A DNA stretch of 64,000 nt from Korobacter sp963758505 (GCA_963758505.1 CAVWVJ010000003.1:1922001-1986000), one strand, 5' to 3'. Positions 1 to 9,712 are shown, numbered from the stretch's first letter. Translations and numbers: made by a program. The notes: generated by a model from the letters alone, not told the origin.

Positions 1-39
1 CTCTCCGAAACGACGTCCGCGTAATGGCGGCGGCGCGCC

Positions 40-816
40 TCACTTGGCATGTTCCTGGACGTCAGCAGGCCCTGGTTTTTCCGGCTGCTCCGCGTCGAGC
101 TTGGGCAGATATTGCACCAGGATCGTGATCCTGCGGTTCGATGGATCTTCGGGATCGTCTTTCTTACGCAGGTTCTGGTCCGCGAAGCCGCGCACCTGCG
201 ACACCTGCCTGGGGCCGACCCCGTTCTCCTGCATCAGACGGCGCGCCGAGTTTGCCCGGTCTGCCGAGAGCTCCCAGTTGCTGTAATTCCCCGTGCCGGC
301 AAAGGGCTTCGAGTCCGTGTGTCCTTCCAGCGATATCGTGTTTGGCAGCTTCTGCAACTCTTGCGCCAGCATCACCAGCAGCTCTTTACCGCTCTCGTTG
401 AGTTGCGAGCTGCCGCTTTCGAAAAAGGTTCCTGCCGCCGTTTCCAGCAACTCGATCCGCAATCCCTCGGGCGTCACCGTGATCTCGATCTGCTTTTTGA
501 GCTTTTCGAAGTTGTTCATTTTGCGGATCGCCTTCTGCAACTGTTCTTTCAATTGAGGCATGTTGTCTTTGGTCAGCGTAAAGTTCTCGCCCGACCCGCT
601 CTGCGCGCTGCCGACCTTCTTTGCCGTGCCGGTAGGATCTTTGAAGTAGCCCCCGACCGCCTCCTGTACCTGTTTGCTCGAGTTCAGAAGCCACAAGACG
701 ATGAACAACGCCATCATCGCGGTGACGAAGTCGGCGTATGCCACCTTCCACGCTCCGCCATGATGGCCGCCGTGGCCGCCTTTCTTCTTAATGATGATGG
801 GTCGCGCGTTGGACAT
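40..816 (-). CDS. motB: Flagellar stator protein MotB
   Basis: MotB anchors the proton-driven flagellar stator to peptidoglycan. The 258-residue protein has a short cytoplasmic N-terminus with a Gly/His tract (about 13-21), one membrane helix (about 27-45) carrying the proton-channel aspartate (D29 in the YADFVTAMMA motif, equivalent to E. coli D32), and a C-terminal OmpA-like peptidoglycan-binding domain with the EGHTDS signature and the ELSADRA segment. The ATG at 816 was chosen over a longer upstream reading because AGGAG lies 7-8 nt before it and the protein then begins just before the conserved helix. It starts 8 nt after motA ends, so the two are almost certainly cotranscribed. No other flagellar genes are in the window. 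Confidence 0.95.
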   Translation of the reverse strand: MSNARPIIIKKKGGHGGHHGGAWKVAYADFVTAMMALFIVLWLLNSSKQVQEAVGGYFKDPTGTAKKVGSAQSGSGENFTLTKDNMPQLKEQLQKAIRKMNNFEKLKKQIEITVTPEGLRIELLETAAGTFFESGSSQLNESGKELLVMLAQELQKLPNTISLEGHTDSKPFAGTGNYSNWELSADRANSARRLMQENGVGPRQVSQVRGFADQNLRKKDDPEDPSNRRITILVQYLPKLDAEQPEKPGPADVQEHAK

Positions 817-824
817 CGAGTCTC

Positions 825-1703
825 CTAGGAGGCTGGCGCGGCGGCTGAGCTGCCCGCCTCGCGACACGCCTTCTCGACCTCCGCGAAACTCGGGCGCACG
901 TATCCCGGAATCGCACGCCTTCCTATCTCCACCGCGAGCAACGGCGAAGTGCCCTTCATAAACGCAATCATCATCACCCGCAACACGCCGTAATAGGCGT
1001 GCTCTTCGTCGGCGGTTTTCGCCATGTTCGCCGCCAGTGGACCCACCATGCCGTAACACAACAGGATGCCGAGGAACGTTCCTACCAGGGCGGCAGCGAC
1101 TTTGTGGCCGATCTCTTCCGGCGGTCCGCCGAGGGCGCCCATGGTAATGACCACGCCGAGCACGGCAGCCACGATTCCCAGGCCAGGGAGGGAATCGGCT
1201 ACCGTGCTGAGCGCCGCGACCGGTTGCGTGATCTCGCCGTGATGCACCTCCATGTCGAGGTCCATCATCTGGTCCACATCGAACGGATCGACGCCGCCGG
1301 TAACGGCCATGCGCATCGTGTCGCAGACGAAAGCGCGCGCGTGGTGGTCTCCCGTAAAGAACTTGTACTTGTTGAAGATCGGGCTCTTCTCCGGATCTTC
1401 AATATCCGACTCCAACGCCACCAGGCCCTGGCGCCTCGCCTTGTTGAGCAACTCGTACATCATCTTGACCGACTCGAGGTAGGTCGCCTGGTTGAAGCGC
1501 GAACCTTTCAGCACACCCAGCAGGCCCCCGAGAATCTTCTTCAGGATCCGGAAGGGGTTCGCCACCAGCATCGTGCCCATGGCGGCGCCCCCGATGATGA
1601 GCAGCTCGGCCGGCTGCACCAGCACCATCATGTGGCCCTTCTCCATGAGAAAGCCACCGATTACCGCGCCGAACACGATCAGGATGCCGATAATTGCAAA
1701 CAT
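825..1703 (-). CDS. motA: Flagellar stator protein MotA
   Basis: MotA is the membrane-embedded, torque-generating stator subunit that forms the proton channel with MotB. The 292-residue product has two N-terminal hydrophobic helices, a large cytoplasmic loop with the charged segment ARRQGLVALESDIED (the R90/E98 region that contacts FliG in E. coli), and two C-terminal helices, the first with the functional proline motif DSLPGLGIVAAVLG. Length is normal for the family. The Ala/Ser-rich tail is not conserved. It lies 8 nt downstream of the PAS/GGDEF gene and 8 nt upstream of motB, giving a three-gene minus-strand operon. Confidence 0.95.
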   Translation of the reverse strand: MFAIIGILIVFGAVIGGFLMEKGHMMVLVQPAELLIIGGAAMGTMLVANPFRILKKILGGLLGVLKGSRFNQATYLESVKMMYELLNKARRQGLVALESDIEDPEKSPIFNKYKFFTGDHHARAFVCDTMRMAVTGGVDPFDVDQMMDLDMEVHHGEITQPVAALSTVADSLPGLGIVAAVLGVVITMGALGGPPEEIGHKVAAALVGTFLGILLCYGMVGPLAANMAKTADEEHAYYGVLRVMMIAFMKGTSPLLAVEIGRRAIPGYVRPSFAEVEKACREAGSSAAAPAS

Positions 1704-1711
1704 CGTTTTGC

Positions 1712-2608
1712 CTATTCCTTCACCACCGTAATCCGGTCACCGCCCTGCGCGAGGCTCAACTCCAGCGCCTGTTCCGCGCGTTCGATCATCGTCTCTACCG
1801 CCTCTCCAGCCTTGGCCAGGGTACCGCCCCCGGAGACACTTACCGGCACCGGGTCTCCCCACCACATCACGCTCGAGCACGAAACCAGCGCGCGCAAACG
1901 CTCTCCGGCCCGGGTAATCGCCTCCGGGGCACCCGAGGCGAGGACCAGAATCAGCCTTCCCTCGGACCATGAGCCCAGGCAGTCTCCCGGCCGAATCGTG
2001 TTTTGCAGCGTGTTGGCAATCACGTGCATGATCGTTTCGCAAGCTTCTCGGCCACGATGGACGCGCACCTCGTCGAAGTGGTCGATCTCGAAACAGAGAA
2101 CGCCAAAGACCGGACCGCCTTCCTGCAAACGGGCCAGCCGCAGCCGGATCTCCGCGAGCATGGGCCCGTATTCCGGGATGCCGTCAATGCTGTAGCCCTG
2201 TCTCTCGCGTCGCTCCGGGCTGGGAATGTAACGCTGCCGTTGAAAACACTCTGCCGCTCCGATAACGGCCCCCTGCCGGTCGCGGATAGGAAAGGTGTGG
2301 ATGCGGATCGGCAGCCGGTGCCCCGACTTGTGCCGCAGGAAGAGAGAAGCTTCGCGTGGTTTTCCGTCGGCGATCGCTTCGGCCAGCGGACAACAGCTGG
2401 CGCAGACCACCACCTGCTTGTGGTCGCAGTGCATCAGCAGATTTTCGCGGCAGCAGCGGCCCACTACCTCCTGGCCCAGGTAACCCGTGATGCGCTCCGC
2501 GCCCTTGTTCCAGAACACGATGCGCCGCGCTCGGTCGGTGAAGTAAATCCCCACCTGCAGGTCTTCCATCACGGTGCGAAACACTTCGGGGTCGAGGAGA
2601 TCGGACAT
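1712..2608 (-). CDS. PAS domain protein with degenerate GGDEF domain
   Basis: The 298-residue soluble protein has an N-terminal PAS domain (about 8-125) and a GGDEF-like domain (about 165-295). The PAS part contains six cysteines (52, 53, 61, 69, 72, 73) ending in a CCPL motif, a pattern known from PAS-linked diguanylate cyclases. The GGDEF domain keeps the family's EIDHFDEVR motif, but the active-site loop reads SEGRL (215-219) where GGDEF is expected, so cyclase activity is unlikely. RPGD (206-209), five residues upstream of that loop, matches the RxxD inhibitory-site position that binds c-di-GMP in active cyclases. It is the first gene of an apparent operon with motA and motB, suggesting a sensory input to the stator. 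Confidence 0.85.
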   Translation of the reverse strand: MSDLLDPEVFRTVMEDLQVGIYFTDRARRIVFWNKGAERITGYLGQEVVGRCCRENLLMHCDHKQVVVCASCCPLAEAIADGKPREASLFLRHKSGHRLPIRIHTFPIRDRQGAVIGAAECFQRQRYIPSPERRERQGYSIDGIPEYGPMLAEIRLRLARLQEGGPVFGVLCFEIDHFDEVRVHRGREACETIMHVIANTLQNTIRPGDCLGSWSEGRLILVLASGAPEAITRAGERLRALVSCSSVMWWGDPVPVSVSGGGTLAKAGEAVETMIERAEQALELSLAQGGDRITVVKE

Positions 2609-2803
2609 ATGCCTTCCGCAGGAACATCGGCGGAAGTGCAGGGAACTTCAATGCCGGCGCAGGCAGAAATCCTTGAACTGCTTTAAAATAGGCAAGTACC
2701 AGATTCGGGCTGAATTTCCTCCGAATTCGCAGGTTTCGCAAGGATTGTGGGTCGCTCCTCGATCGTCTTCCATCCTTAGTTCAAACTCCAGGTTCAAAGA
2801 AGA
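2609..2803. promoter_or_regulatory. Divergent intergenic region
   Basis: This 195 bp stretch lies between the start of the minus-strand PAS/motAB operon and the start of the plus-strand ABC-F gene, so it must hold promoters for both. I could not identify a convincing -35/-10 pair or operator by eye. Confidence 0.4.
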
Positions 2804-4414
2804 ATGCTTTCAGTCAGCAATGTCACCATGCGCTACGGCGCCAAAATCCTGTTTGAAGAGGTTTCGGTCGCGTTCACCTCTGGCCGGCGCTACGGCCTCA
2901 GCGGCCCGAACGGCGCGGGCAAATCGACCTTCATGAAGGTCCTCTCCGGCGAACTTGAACCGCAGAAGGGCAATGTCGTTCGCCCCAAGAAGCTTTCGGT
3001 CCTCAAGCAGGACCAGTACGCCTTCGATGAGTACCGCGTGATCGATACCGTCATCATGGGCAACAAGGCCCTTTGGGCCGCCCTCGAAGAGCGGGAGCTT
3101 CTCTACGCGAAGGCCGATATGACCAACGAGGACGGCATTCGTCTCGGCGAGCTCGAAGGCATCGTCGGGGATGAAGACGGCTACACCGCGGAAACCGATG
3201 CCGCAATCCTGCTGCAGGGCCTCGACATTCCCGACAGCTTCCACGAGCGCAAGATGAGCGAACTGCAGGGCGGCCAGAAGGTCCGGGTGCTGCTGGCGCA
3301 GGCGCTCTTCGGCAAGCCGCAGGCGCTGCTCCTCGATGAACCGACCAACTCGCTCGACTTGGACTCCATCCGCTGGCTGCAGGATTTTCTCAACCGATTC
3401 GAAGGAACGATGATCGTCATCTCGCACGATCGCCACTTCCTCAACAGCGTCTGCACCCACATCGCCGACATCGACTACCAGACCATCATCACCTACACCG
3501 GCGGCTACGACGACATGGTGATGGCGAAGACGCAGGTGCGCTCGCGCATCGAATCGGAAAATGCCCAGCGTGAAAAGAAGATCGCCCAACTCAACGAATT
3601 CATCGCGCGCTTTTCCGCCGGTACCCGTTCCAGCCAAGTCACTTCGCGCAAGAAGGAAGTAGAGCGCCTGCAAACGACCGAGTTGGCACGCTCGAATATT
3701 CAGCGCCCCTTCATCCGCTTTGACCAGGTACGTCCCTCCGGCCGTCATGTCCTGGAATTCGCCGGCGTCCGTAAGGCTTACGGCACGCATCACGTGGTCA
3801 ACGGTTTCAGCGCCGCCGTCCAGCGTGGCGAAAAGATCTGCCTCATGGGACGCAATGGCCTCGGCAAAACCACGCTCCTGCGCGCGCTCCTCGCCAACGC
3901 GCCCGATCTTTCGCAATACGATTTCGGCATCGACAGCGGTACCGTCAAATGGGGCCACGAGGCGCAAATCGGCTACTTCGCGCAGGACCACACCGGCACC
4001 ATCGAGAAGGGAACCACCGCCGCCGAGTGGCTGCATCAATTCGACCCCAAGGCCAGCAAAGAAGAGATCCGCGGCCTGCTTGGGCAGATGCTCTTCAGCG
4101 GCGAAGAAGGCCTCAAGCCAACCGCCGCGTTGTCCGGCGGTGAATCGGCACGCCTCATCTTCTGCAAGCTGATGCTGCAGAAGCCGAACATCCTGGTGCT
4201 CGATGAGCCGACGAACCACCTCGATCTGGAGTCCATCAACGCCCTGAATATCGCGCTGCAGCGCTACGAAGGCACCCTCCTGATGGTGACGCACGATTAC
4301 GATGTGATCGACGAGGTTGCTACCCGGCTCTGGCACTTCGAGGACGGCAAGATCGAAGACTTCCAGGGGCCGTACGAGGAGTATCTCTCGCGCGTCTCCA
4401 CCACGGCGAAGTAA
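2804..4414 (+). CDS. ybiT: ABC-F family ATPase, YbiT-like
   Basis: ABC-F proteins are cytosolic ATPases without membrane domains that act on ribosomes. This 536-residue protein has two ATP-binding cassettes. The first has Walker A GPNGAGKST and Walker B LLLDEPTNSLD with signature LQGGQ; the second has Walker A GRNGLGKTT, signature LSGGE and Walker B LVLDEPTNHLD. A charged linker of about 80 residues separates them. The N-terminus (MLSVSNVTMRYGAKILFEEV), the insert in the first domain and the overall length match E. coli YbiT closely. The spacing and segments argue against EttA or Uup. The ribosome-binding site is weak (AAAGAAG). Its exact substrate state of the ribosome cannot be read from sequence. 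Confidence 0.92.
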   Translation: MLSVSNVTMRYGAKILFEEVSVAFTSGRRYGLSGPNGAGKSTFMKVLSGELEPQKGNVVRPKKLSVLKQDQYAFDEYRVIDTVIMGNKALWAALEERELLYAKADMTNEDGIRLGELEGIVGDEDGYTAETDAAILLQGLDIPDSFHERKMSELQGGQKVRVLLAQALFGKPQALLLDEPTNSLDLDSIRWLQDFLNRFEGTMIVISHDRHFLNSVCTHIADIDYQTIITYTGGYDDMVMAKTQVRSRIESENAQREKKIAQLNEFIARFSAGTRSSQVTSRKKEVERLQTTELARSNIQRPFIRFDQVRPSGRHVLEFAGVRKAYGTHHVVNGFSAAVQRGEKICLMGRNGLGKTTLLRALLANAPDLSQYDFGIDSGTVKWGHEAQIGYFAQDHTGTIEKGTTAAEWLHQFDPKASKEEIRGLLGQMLFSGEEGLKPTAALSGGESARLIFCKLMLQKPNILVLDEPTNHLDLESINALNIALQRYEGTLLMVTHDYDVIDEVATRLWHFEDGKIEDFQGPYEEYLSRVSTTAK

Positions 4415-4485
4415 AGAAATGTGGCGGCTCACCCTATCCGCAGGACAGGGTGGGCCGCTACGCTGTTCGTGCCACAATAGATGCG

Positions 4486-5760
4486 ATGTCCCGCGTCGTC
4501 CTTTTCGCCGTCTTCTTTGTAGCCGTTGCGTCCGCCCAGCAATCACCGACCTTCTACAAAGACGTCGTTCCCATCCTTCAGAATCATTGCCAGGTCTGTC
4601 ACCGGGCCGGCGAGATTGCGCCCATGCCGCTGGTCACCTATAGCGACGTCAAACCTTGGTCCGCCGCAATGAAAGCTGCGGTGCAAGCGAAGAAAATGCC
4701 GCCGTGGTTTGCCGATCCGCATTACGGCAAGTTCTCCAACGATCCCTCTCTCAGCGACAAGGAAATTGCCACCATCGTTCGCTGGGCAGACGCCCATGCT
4801 CCTGCCGGCAATCCAAGAGATGCGCCGCCGGCGCCGCACTGGGCCGAAGGCTGGATCATCCCCAAGCCTGAGCAAGTATTCACAATGCCGGTTCCCATCC
4901 ATCTGCCCGCGAGAGGCGATGTCGAGTACACCTACGAAATTGTGCCCACGCACTTCAAGGAAGGGCGCTGGGTGCAGATGTCGGAGATCCGTCCGACCAG
5001 CCGTGAGCACGTGCACCATGCCGTCGTATACGTACGGCCGCCCGACTCTACCTGGCTGCGCGATGCTCCCATCAACCAGCCGTTCACCGCTTCGGAGATG
5101 ACCGACCCGAAGGCGCATGCCGATGCCCTCGCCACGACCAGCGATATGCTCCTGGTGTACGCGCCCGGGAGCGAACCCGATCGCTGGCCCGACGGAATGG
5201 CGAAATACATCCCCGCCGGTTCCGACCTCGTCTTTCAAATGCACTACACCACCAACGGCAAGGCCGCCGAGGACCAGACCTCGATCGGCGTCATCTACGC
5301 GAAACAGCCGCCGAGGCAGCGCGTGCTCACGCTGCAGTTGACGAACCATTCGTTCGTGATTCCGCCCGAGACCGACGACTACAAGGTCTATTGCCGCGGC
5401 ACGCTGCCCAACGATGCGACCCTGCTCAGCTTCTTTCCGCACATGCATCTGCGCGGCAAACGCTTCGAGTACGACATCGTGCATCGGGATGGAAGCATCG
5501 AGCCGCTGCTTAAAGTGAATTACGATTTTCACTGGCAGCTCAGCTACCGTTTAGCGACTCCGATGGAGCTGAAAGCCGGTACCGTGCTCATGGCCGTCGC
5601 CACCTACGACAACAGTGAAAACAATATGCACAACCCTGATCCTACGAAGACGGTGATCTGGGGCGGGCAGACCTACGAAGAGATGATGGTGGGCTTCTTC
5701 GATGTGGCGGTTCCCGCGACCACCGATAAAGACTCCTTCTTCGAGCGAAAAACGCCCTAG
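4486..5760 (+). CDS. Secreted cytochrome c fused to PHM-like copper monooxygenase fold
   Basis: The 424-residue product has a signal peptide (about 1-18), a heme c site CQVCH (35-39) with a possible axial methionine in KKMPPW, and a C-terminal region resembling type II copper ascorbate-dependent monooxygenases (peptidylglycine/dopamine hydroxylase fold). Candidate copper ligands are H177/H178 in EHVHHAV, H253 in QMHY, H319/H321 in FFPHMHLRGK and perhaps M381. These correspond in order to the CuH and CuM ligands of PHM. Start ATG 4486 is the one directly before the signal peptide. Such proteins are frequent in Acidobacteria, often annotated only as cytochrome c or thiol-disulfide isomerase. 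Substrate is unknown; a periplasmic redox role is inference. Confidence 0.8.
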   Translation: MSRVVLFAVFFVAVASAQQSPTFYKDVVPILQNHCQVCHRAGEIAPMPLVTYSDVKPWSAAMKAAVQAKKMPPWFADPHYGKFSNDPSLSDKEIATIVRWADAHAPAGNPRDAPPAPHWAEGWIIPKPEQVFTMPVPIHLPARGDVEYTYEIVPTHFKEGRWVQMSEIRPTSREHVHHAVVYVRPPDSTWLRDAPINQPFTASEMTDPKAHADALATTSDMLLVYAPGSEPDRWPDGMAKYIPAGSDLVFQMHYTTNGKAAEDQTSIGVIYAKQPPRQRVLTLQLTNHSFVIPPETDDYKVYCRGTLPNDATLLSFFPHMHLRGKRFEYDIVHRDGSIEPLLKVNYDFHWQLSYRLATPMELKAGTVLMAVATYDNSENNMHNPDPTKTVIWGGQTYEEMMVGFFDVAVPATTDKDSFFERKTP

Positions 5761-5848
5761 CATTGTCCTGTCGAGCGGAAGACGTTCCGCGTTCGCAGTT
5801 GAGATACCTTCTGTCTTTCCTCAAAACTCAACAGGTAAACTATTCCTG

Positions 5849-7117
5849 ATGTCTTCCGACTCGCGCGTCGCCTTCCGCTATCCCGCCTTTCGCTACTTTC
5901 AGGCGGCACGGTTTCTGGTGGTCGGCGGAATGGAAATGCAATCGGTCGCCATCGGATGGCAGGTTTACGAGATCACCCGCCGCCCGCTGGACCTCGGCCT
6001 GGTCGGCCTCTCCCAGTTCCTTCCTGGAATCTTGCTGTTCCTCCTGGCAGGCCACACCGCCGACCGTCTTCCGCGGAATCGCATTGTGGCGGTCTGCTAC
6101 TGCGGCTTCGCCATCTGCTCCCTGCTGTTGCTGGCCATCACCCTGCGCGGCACGACCACTGTGCGCCCCTTTTACTTCGTCGCAACCTGCGTCGGGATCG
6201 TGCGCGCCTTCAACGGTCCTGCCGGGCAATCGTTGATGCCGCAACTGGTCTCGGCAGAAGATTTCCCCAACGCTGCCGCCTGGGGCTCTTCTATCTTTAA
6301 TACCGCCATCATCCTCGGTCCCGCGTTTGGCGGCCTGCTCTATGGCTGGACCGGCGGCGCGAAGTATGTGTACTTAGTCGCGGCAACCGCTTTTTTGTGC
6401 GCCTTCGTTTCTTCGCTGTTTATCAAGACGCGCACCCAGCAAAAGCCGCGCGGCATCGCATCCCTTCGTACCGTCCTCGCAGGATTTGAATTTCTCTGGC
6501 ATAACCAGATCGTCCTCGGCGCCATTACCCTCGATCTTTTTGCGGTGCTGCTGGGCGGGGCGGTGGCGCTCTTGCCCGTCTATGCCCGCGAGATCCTCAA
6601 GGTTGGCCCCTGGGGACTCGGCGTTCTCCGCAGCGCCCCGGGCCTGGGCGCCGTACTGATGGCTTTGTTGCTTGCGCATCGTCCGCTCCGCCGCCGCGCT
6701 GGCGCCATCATGCTCTGGTGCGTCGCGGCCTTCGGCATCGCGACCATCGTCTTCGGTCTCTCGCATTCGCTAGTACTCTCGCTCATTGCACTGCTCGCCG
6801 TCGGAGGCTCCGACATGGTGAGCGTCATCGTGCGCTCCACCCTGGTGCAACTCAATACACCCGACGAGATGCGCGGACGCGTGAGCGCGGTAAATATGCT
6901 CTTCATCGGCGCTTCGAATGAGTTCGGACAATTCGAAAGCGGAATCACCGCCCAGTGGCTTGGGACGGTCCCAGCTGTCGTCTGGGGCGGGATAGGAACG
7001 CTGGTTGTCGTCGGCGCCTGGGCGTGGCTCTTCCCGCAGCTCCGAAAAGTCGATTCTCTCGTCCAGACGCCGCAGGAACTTCCGGTAGAAACCGCCGTCA
7101 CGGCCGATCCTAACTAG
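5849..7117 (+). CDS. MFS exporter, EntS-like
   Basis: This 422-residue inner-membrane transporter belongs to the MFS_3 group that includes the enterobactin exporter EntS. It shows about twelve hydrophobic segments, the N-terminal FRYPAFRYFQAARFLVVGG opening typical of the group, and the loop motif AGHTADRLPRNR between helices 2 and 3. The ATG at 5849 was chosen because upstream in-frame sequence overlaps the previous gene and is not hydrophobic. It follows the cytochrome/PHM gene by 88 bp on the same strand. No siderophore biosynthesis gene is nearby, so the substrate is open; a drug or small-molecule efflux function is equally possible. Confidence 0.88.
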   Translation: MSSDSRVAFRYPAFRYFQAARFLVVGGMEMQSVAIGWQVYEITRRPLDLGLVGLSQFLPGILLFLLAGHTADRLPRNRIVAVCYCGFAICSLLLLAITLRGTTTVRPFYFVATCVGIVRAFNGPAGQSLMPQLVSAEDFPNAAAWGSSIFNTAIILGPAFGGLLYGWTGGAKYVYLVAATAFLCAFVSSLFIKTRTQQKPRGIASLRTVLAGFEFLWHNQIVLGAITLDLFAVLLGGAVALLPVYAREILKVGPWGLGVLRSAPGLGAVLMALLLAHRPLRRRAGAIMLWCVAAFGIATIVFGLSHSLVLSLIALLAVGGSDMVSVIVRSTLVQLNTPDEMRGRVSAVNMLFIGASNEFGQFESGITAQWLGTVPAVVWGGIGTLVVVGAWAWLFPQLRKVDSLVQTPQELPVETAVTADPN

Positions 7118-7255
7118 TTCCGCGGCCGGGCTGTCCGCTGCCGAACACCCAAACCCGCCTCCGGACACTGTTCCGCGTTCTACTCTCGATAGGTCAGTCA
7201 CTTCCCGCGGCAGCCCACGTGCTCCTCATCTACTATTTCGCCGGCGGAGAGATGC

Positions 7256-9712
7256 ATGACGACCCTGCTGCAAGATATCCGTTACAGCCTGCGCATTTTG
7301 CGCAAAAGTCCCGGCTTTTCCATAGTGGCCATTCTTACCCTCGCCCTGGGCATCGGGGCCAACACCGCGCTCTTCTCGGTCGTCAACGGCGTCCTGTTGA
7401 ACCCATTGCCCTACCCGCATTCGGAAGAACTCGTCTCATTGCACGCCAGCACAGCGAATTTCAAGCACGGCGCCATTTCCTATCCCAACTTCCTCGATTG
7501 GCAGAAGGAGAATCACACCTTCGCCGCCATGGCCGTCTACCGCTCCCTGGTCTTCAATCTCACCGGCGCCGGCGACGCGGAACAGCTCTTTGGGCAGTAC
7601 ATCAGCTCCGATTTCTTTTCCATCCTCGGAACCCGGCCCATCCTCGGCCGTGACTTCCTCCCCGGGGAGGATCGCATCGGCGGAGCGCCGCTGGCTCTCA
7701 TCAGCGCCAGCCTCTGGCAGCGAAAATTCGGCTCTTCCCCCGGTATTTTGAGCAAAACCATTACTCTCAACGGTGCTACGTATACCGTGATTGGAGTCAT
7801 CCCAGCGAACTTTAACCTTCCGGTACCAACCTTCCAGCGCGCCGATCTCTATCTGCCGATCGGCCAATTCGATAAAAACGCATTGCAGCACCGCGACTGG
7901 GGGCTCGGAATTCACGGGTTCGGCCGTCTCAAGCCCGGGGTGAGTTTCGCGCAAGCCAAAGCCGACATGGGCGCCGTCTCCCACGCCCTCGCTCTTGCGT
8001 ATCCCGACTTCGATAAAAACACCCAGGCCGACCTCATCCCGTTGCGTAAGGCGATCGTCGGCTACGTACAGCCCTACCTGGTAACCCTGCTCGGCGCGGT
8101 GGGTTTTGTTCTTCTGATTGCTTGCGTCAACGTCGCCAATCTGCTTCTCGCCCGCTCTACCGCGCGGAGCCGCGAATTCGCCATCCGTGCCGCGCTCGGG
8201 GCGGGAAAGGCCCGGGTCATTCGCCAGCTTCTCACCGAGAGTCTCATGCTGGCCATTGCCGGCGGCGCCCTCGGCGTATTGGTTGCCGCCTACGGAACCC
8301 GCGCCGCCCTGGCCGCACTCCCGCAGGCCCTCCCGCGCGCCGAGAACATTCATCTCGATGCGCGAGTGCTGCTCTTCACCTTGGGGCTGTCCATTCTTAC
8401 AGGCATTCTCGCCGGCGTGATCCCGGCTGTCTCCCGCACCTCGCGTCTCAATCTCGGCGACACACTGAAGTCAGGGGGACGCGGGGTCGCAGGCACGCGC
8501 CATCGCGTACAGAACGTTTTTGTAGTTATCCAGATGGCGCTAGCCCTGGTGCTCCTCATCGGCGCCGGTCTCATGGTCCGTACCCTCGTGTACTTGTGGA
8601 ACGTCGATCCCGGTTTTAACCCGCGGAATATCGTGACCTTCGGACTCTCCTTCCCCGCCGCACTCAACACCGCGCAGCCCGAAGTCATCCGCGAGCAGTT
8701 CCGGCAACTCGAGGACAAGCTAACCGCCGTGCCTGGTATCAAGGACATCTCCTTCCTGTGGGGTGCGCTGCCGCTCGCCGGCGATGACGAGAACTATTTC
8801 TGGATCGAAGGCCGACCCAAGCCGCGCCAGAGTGAAATGCCGATGGCCATCGACTACATCGTCAGTCCAAGCTACCTCCGGGCGATGTCCATCCCCCTGC
8901 AACGCGGCCGCTTCTTTACCCGCGACGACAATGAACATGCTCCCCTCGTAGTCGTGATCGACACCGCCTTTGCCCGCCAGTATTTTCCCGGCCAGGACCC
9001 CATCGGCCAGCGGATCAACTTTCCCAATGAAAACCGCCAGTTCGAAATCATCGGCGTGGTCGGCCACGTGAAGCAATGGAGCCTGGATGCCGATAGTCGC
9101 GTCTCACCGATTGCGGCGCAGTACTATGTCCCCTGGTCGCAGATGACCGACGAGTACACAACCTCTTACGGCTCCGGTTCCTTCACCATGGTCCGCACCG
9201 AAGGCCGTGATCCGCAAATCCTGGACACCCTCCGCACGGCCATCCGCCAGATATCCAGCGAGTTCGTGATCGCGAATCCCGAATCCATGGTGGATATCGT
9301 CGCCGATTCCATTGCTGCGCGCCGCTTCACCATGGTCTTGCTCACCATCTTCGCCGCCCTCGCCCTGCTGCTCGCCTGCATCGGCATCTACGGCGTCATT
9401 TCCTATACGGTGGGCGAACGCACCCAGGAAATCGGCGTGCGCATGGCGCTCGGGGCCGAGCGCCTCGATATCCTCCGCCTTGTCCTCAGCAACGGCGGGC
9501 GACTCCTGTTGATCGGCATCGGCGCCGGGCTTGCTGCAGCGTTGGCGCTCACCCGCTACATGACGAGCCAGATCGCGGGAGTCCGCGCCACCGATCCATT
9601 AACCTTCGTGGCCGTCCCGCTGTTCTTGAGCGCGGTCGCCCTGCTAGCCTGTTATGTACCCGCCCGCCGCGCCGCCAAACTCGATCCTGTGGTGGCGTTG
9701 CGCTACGAATAG
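7256..9712 (+). CDS. ADOP-type ABC permease (MacB/FtsX fusion)
   Basis: The 818-residue protein begins MTTLLQDIRYSLRILRKSPG, the hallmark opening of the acidobacterial duplicated orphan permeases (ADOP). It contains two copies of the MacB-type unit: a first transmembrane helix plus periplasmic domain (about 20-250), an FtsX-like trio of helices (about 265-420), then a second membrane/periplasmic/FtsX set ending with ACYVPARRAAKLDPVVALRYE. GGAGA precedes the ATG by 5 nt. No ATPase gene is adjacent, as is usual for this class. The nearest MacB-type ATPase is 10 kb away on the other strand. The transported compound is unknown. Confidence 0.93.
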   Translation: MTTLLQDIRYSLRILRKSPGFSIVAILTLALGIGANTALFSVVNGVLLNPLPYPHSEELVSLHASTANFKHGAISYPNFLDWQKENHTFAAMAVYRSLVFNLTGAGDAEQLFGQYISSDFFSILGTRPILGRDFLPGEDRIGGAPLALISASLWQRKFGSSPGILSKTITLNGATYTVIGVIPANFNLPVPTFQRADLYLPIGQFDKNALQHRDWGLGIHGFGRLKPGVSFAQAKADMGAVSHALALAYPDFDKNTQADLIPLRKAIVGYVQPYLVTLLGAVGFVLLIACVNVANLLLARSTARSREFAIRAALGAGKARVIRQLLTESLMLAIAGGALGVLVAAYGTRAALAALPQALPRAENIHLDARVLLFTLGLSILTGILAGVIPAVSRTSRLNLGDTLKSGGRGVAGTRHRVQNVFVVIQMALALVLLIGAGLMVRTLVYLWNVDPGFNPRNIVTFGLSFPAALNTAQPEVIREQFRQLEDKLTAVPGIKDISFLWGALPLAGDDENYFWIEGRPKPRQSEMPMAIDYIVSPSYLRAMSIPLQRGRFFTRDDNEHAPLVVVIDTAFARQYFPGQDPIGQRINFPNENRQFEIIGVVGHVKQWSLDADSRVSPIAAQYYVPWSQMTDEYTTSYGSGSFTMVRTEGRDPQILDTLRTAIRQISSEFVIANPESMVDIVADSIAARRFTMVLLTIFAALALLLACIGIYGVISYTVGERTQEIGVRMALGAERLDILRLVLSNGGRLLLIGIGAGLAAALALTRYMTSQIAGVRATDPLTFVAVPLFLSAVALLACYVPARRAAKLDPVVALRYE

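Noticed and set aside
2810..4546. Long minus-strand ORF opposite the ABC-F gene
   Set aside because: It mirrors the codon structure of the ABC-F gene, has no ribosome-binding site and no recognisable motif; high GC content alone explains it.
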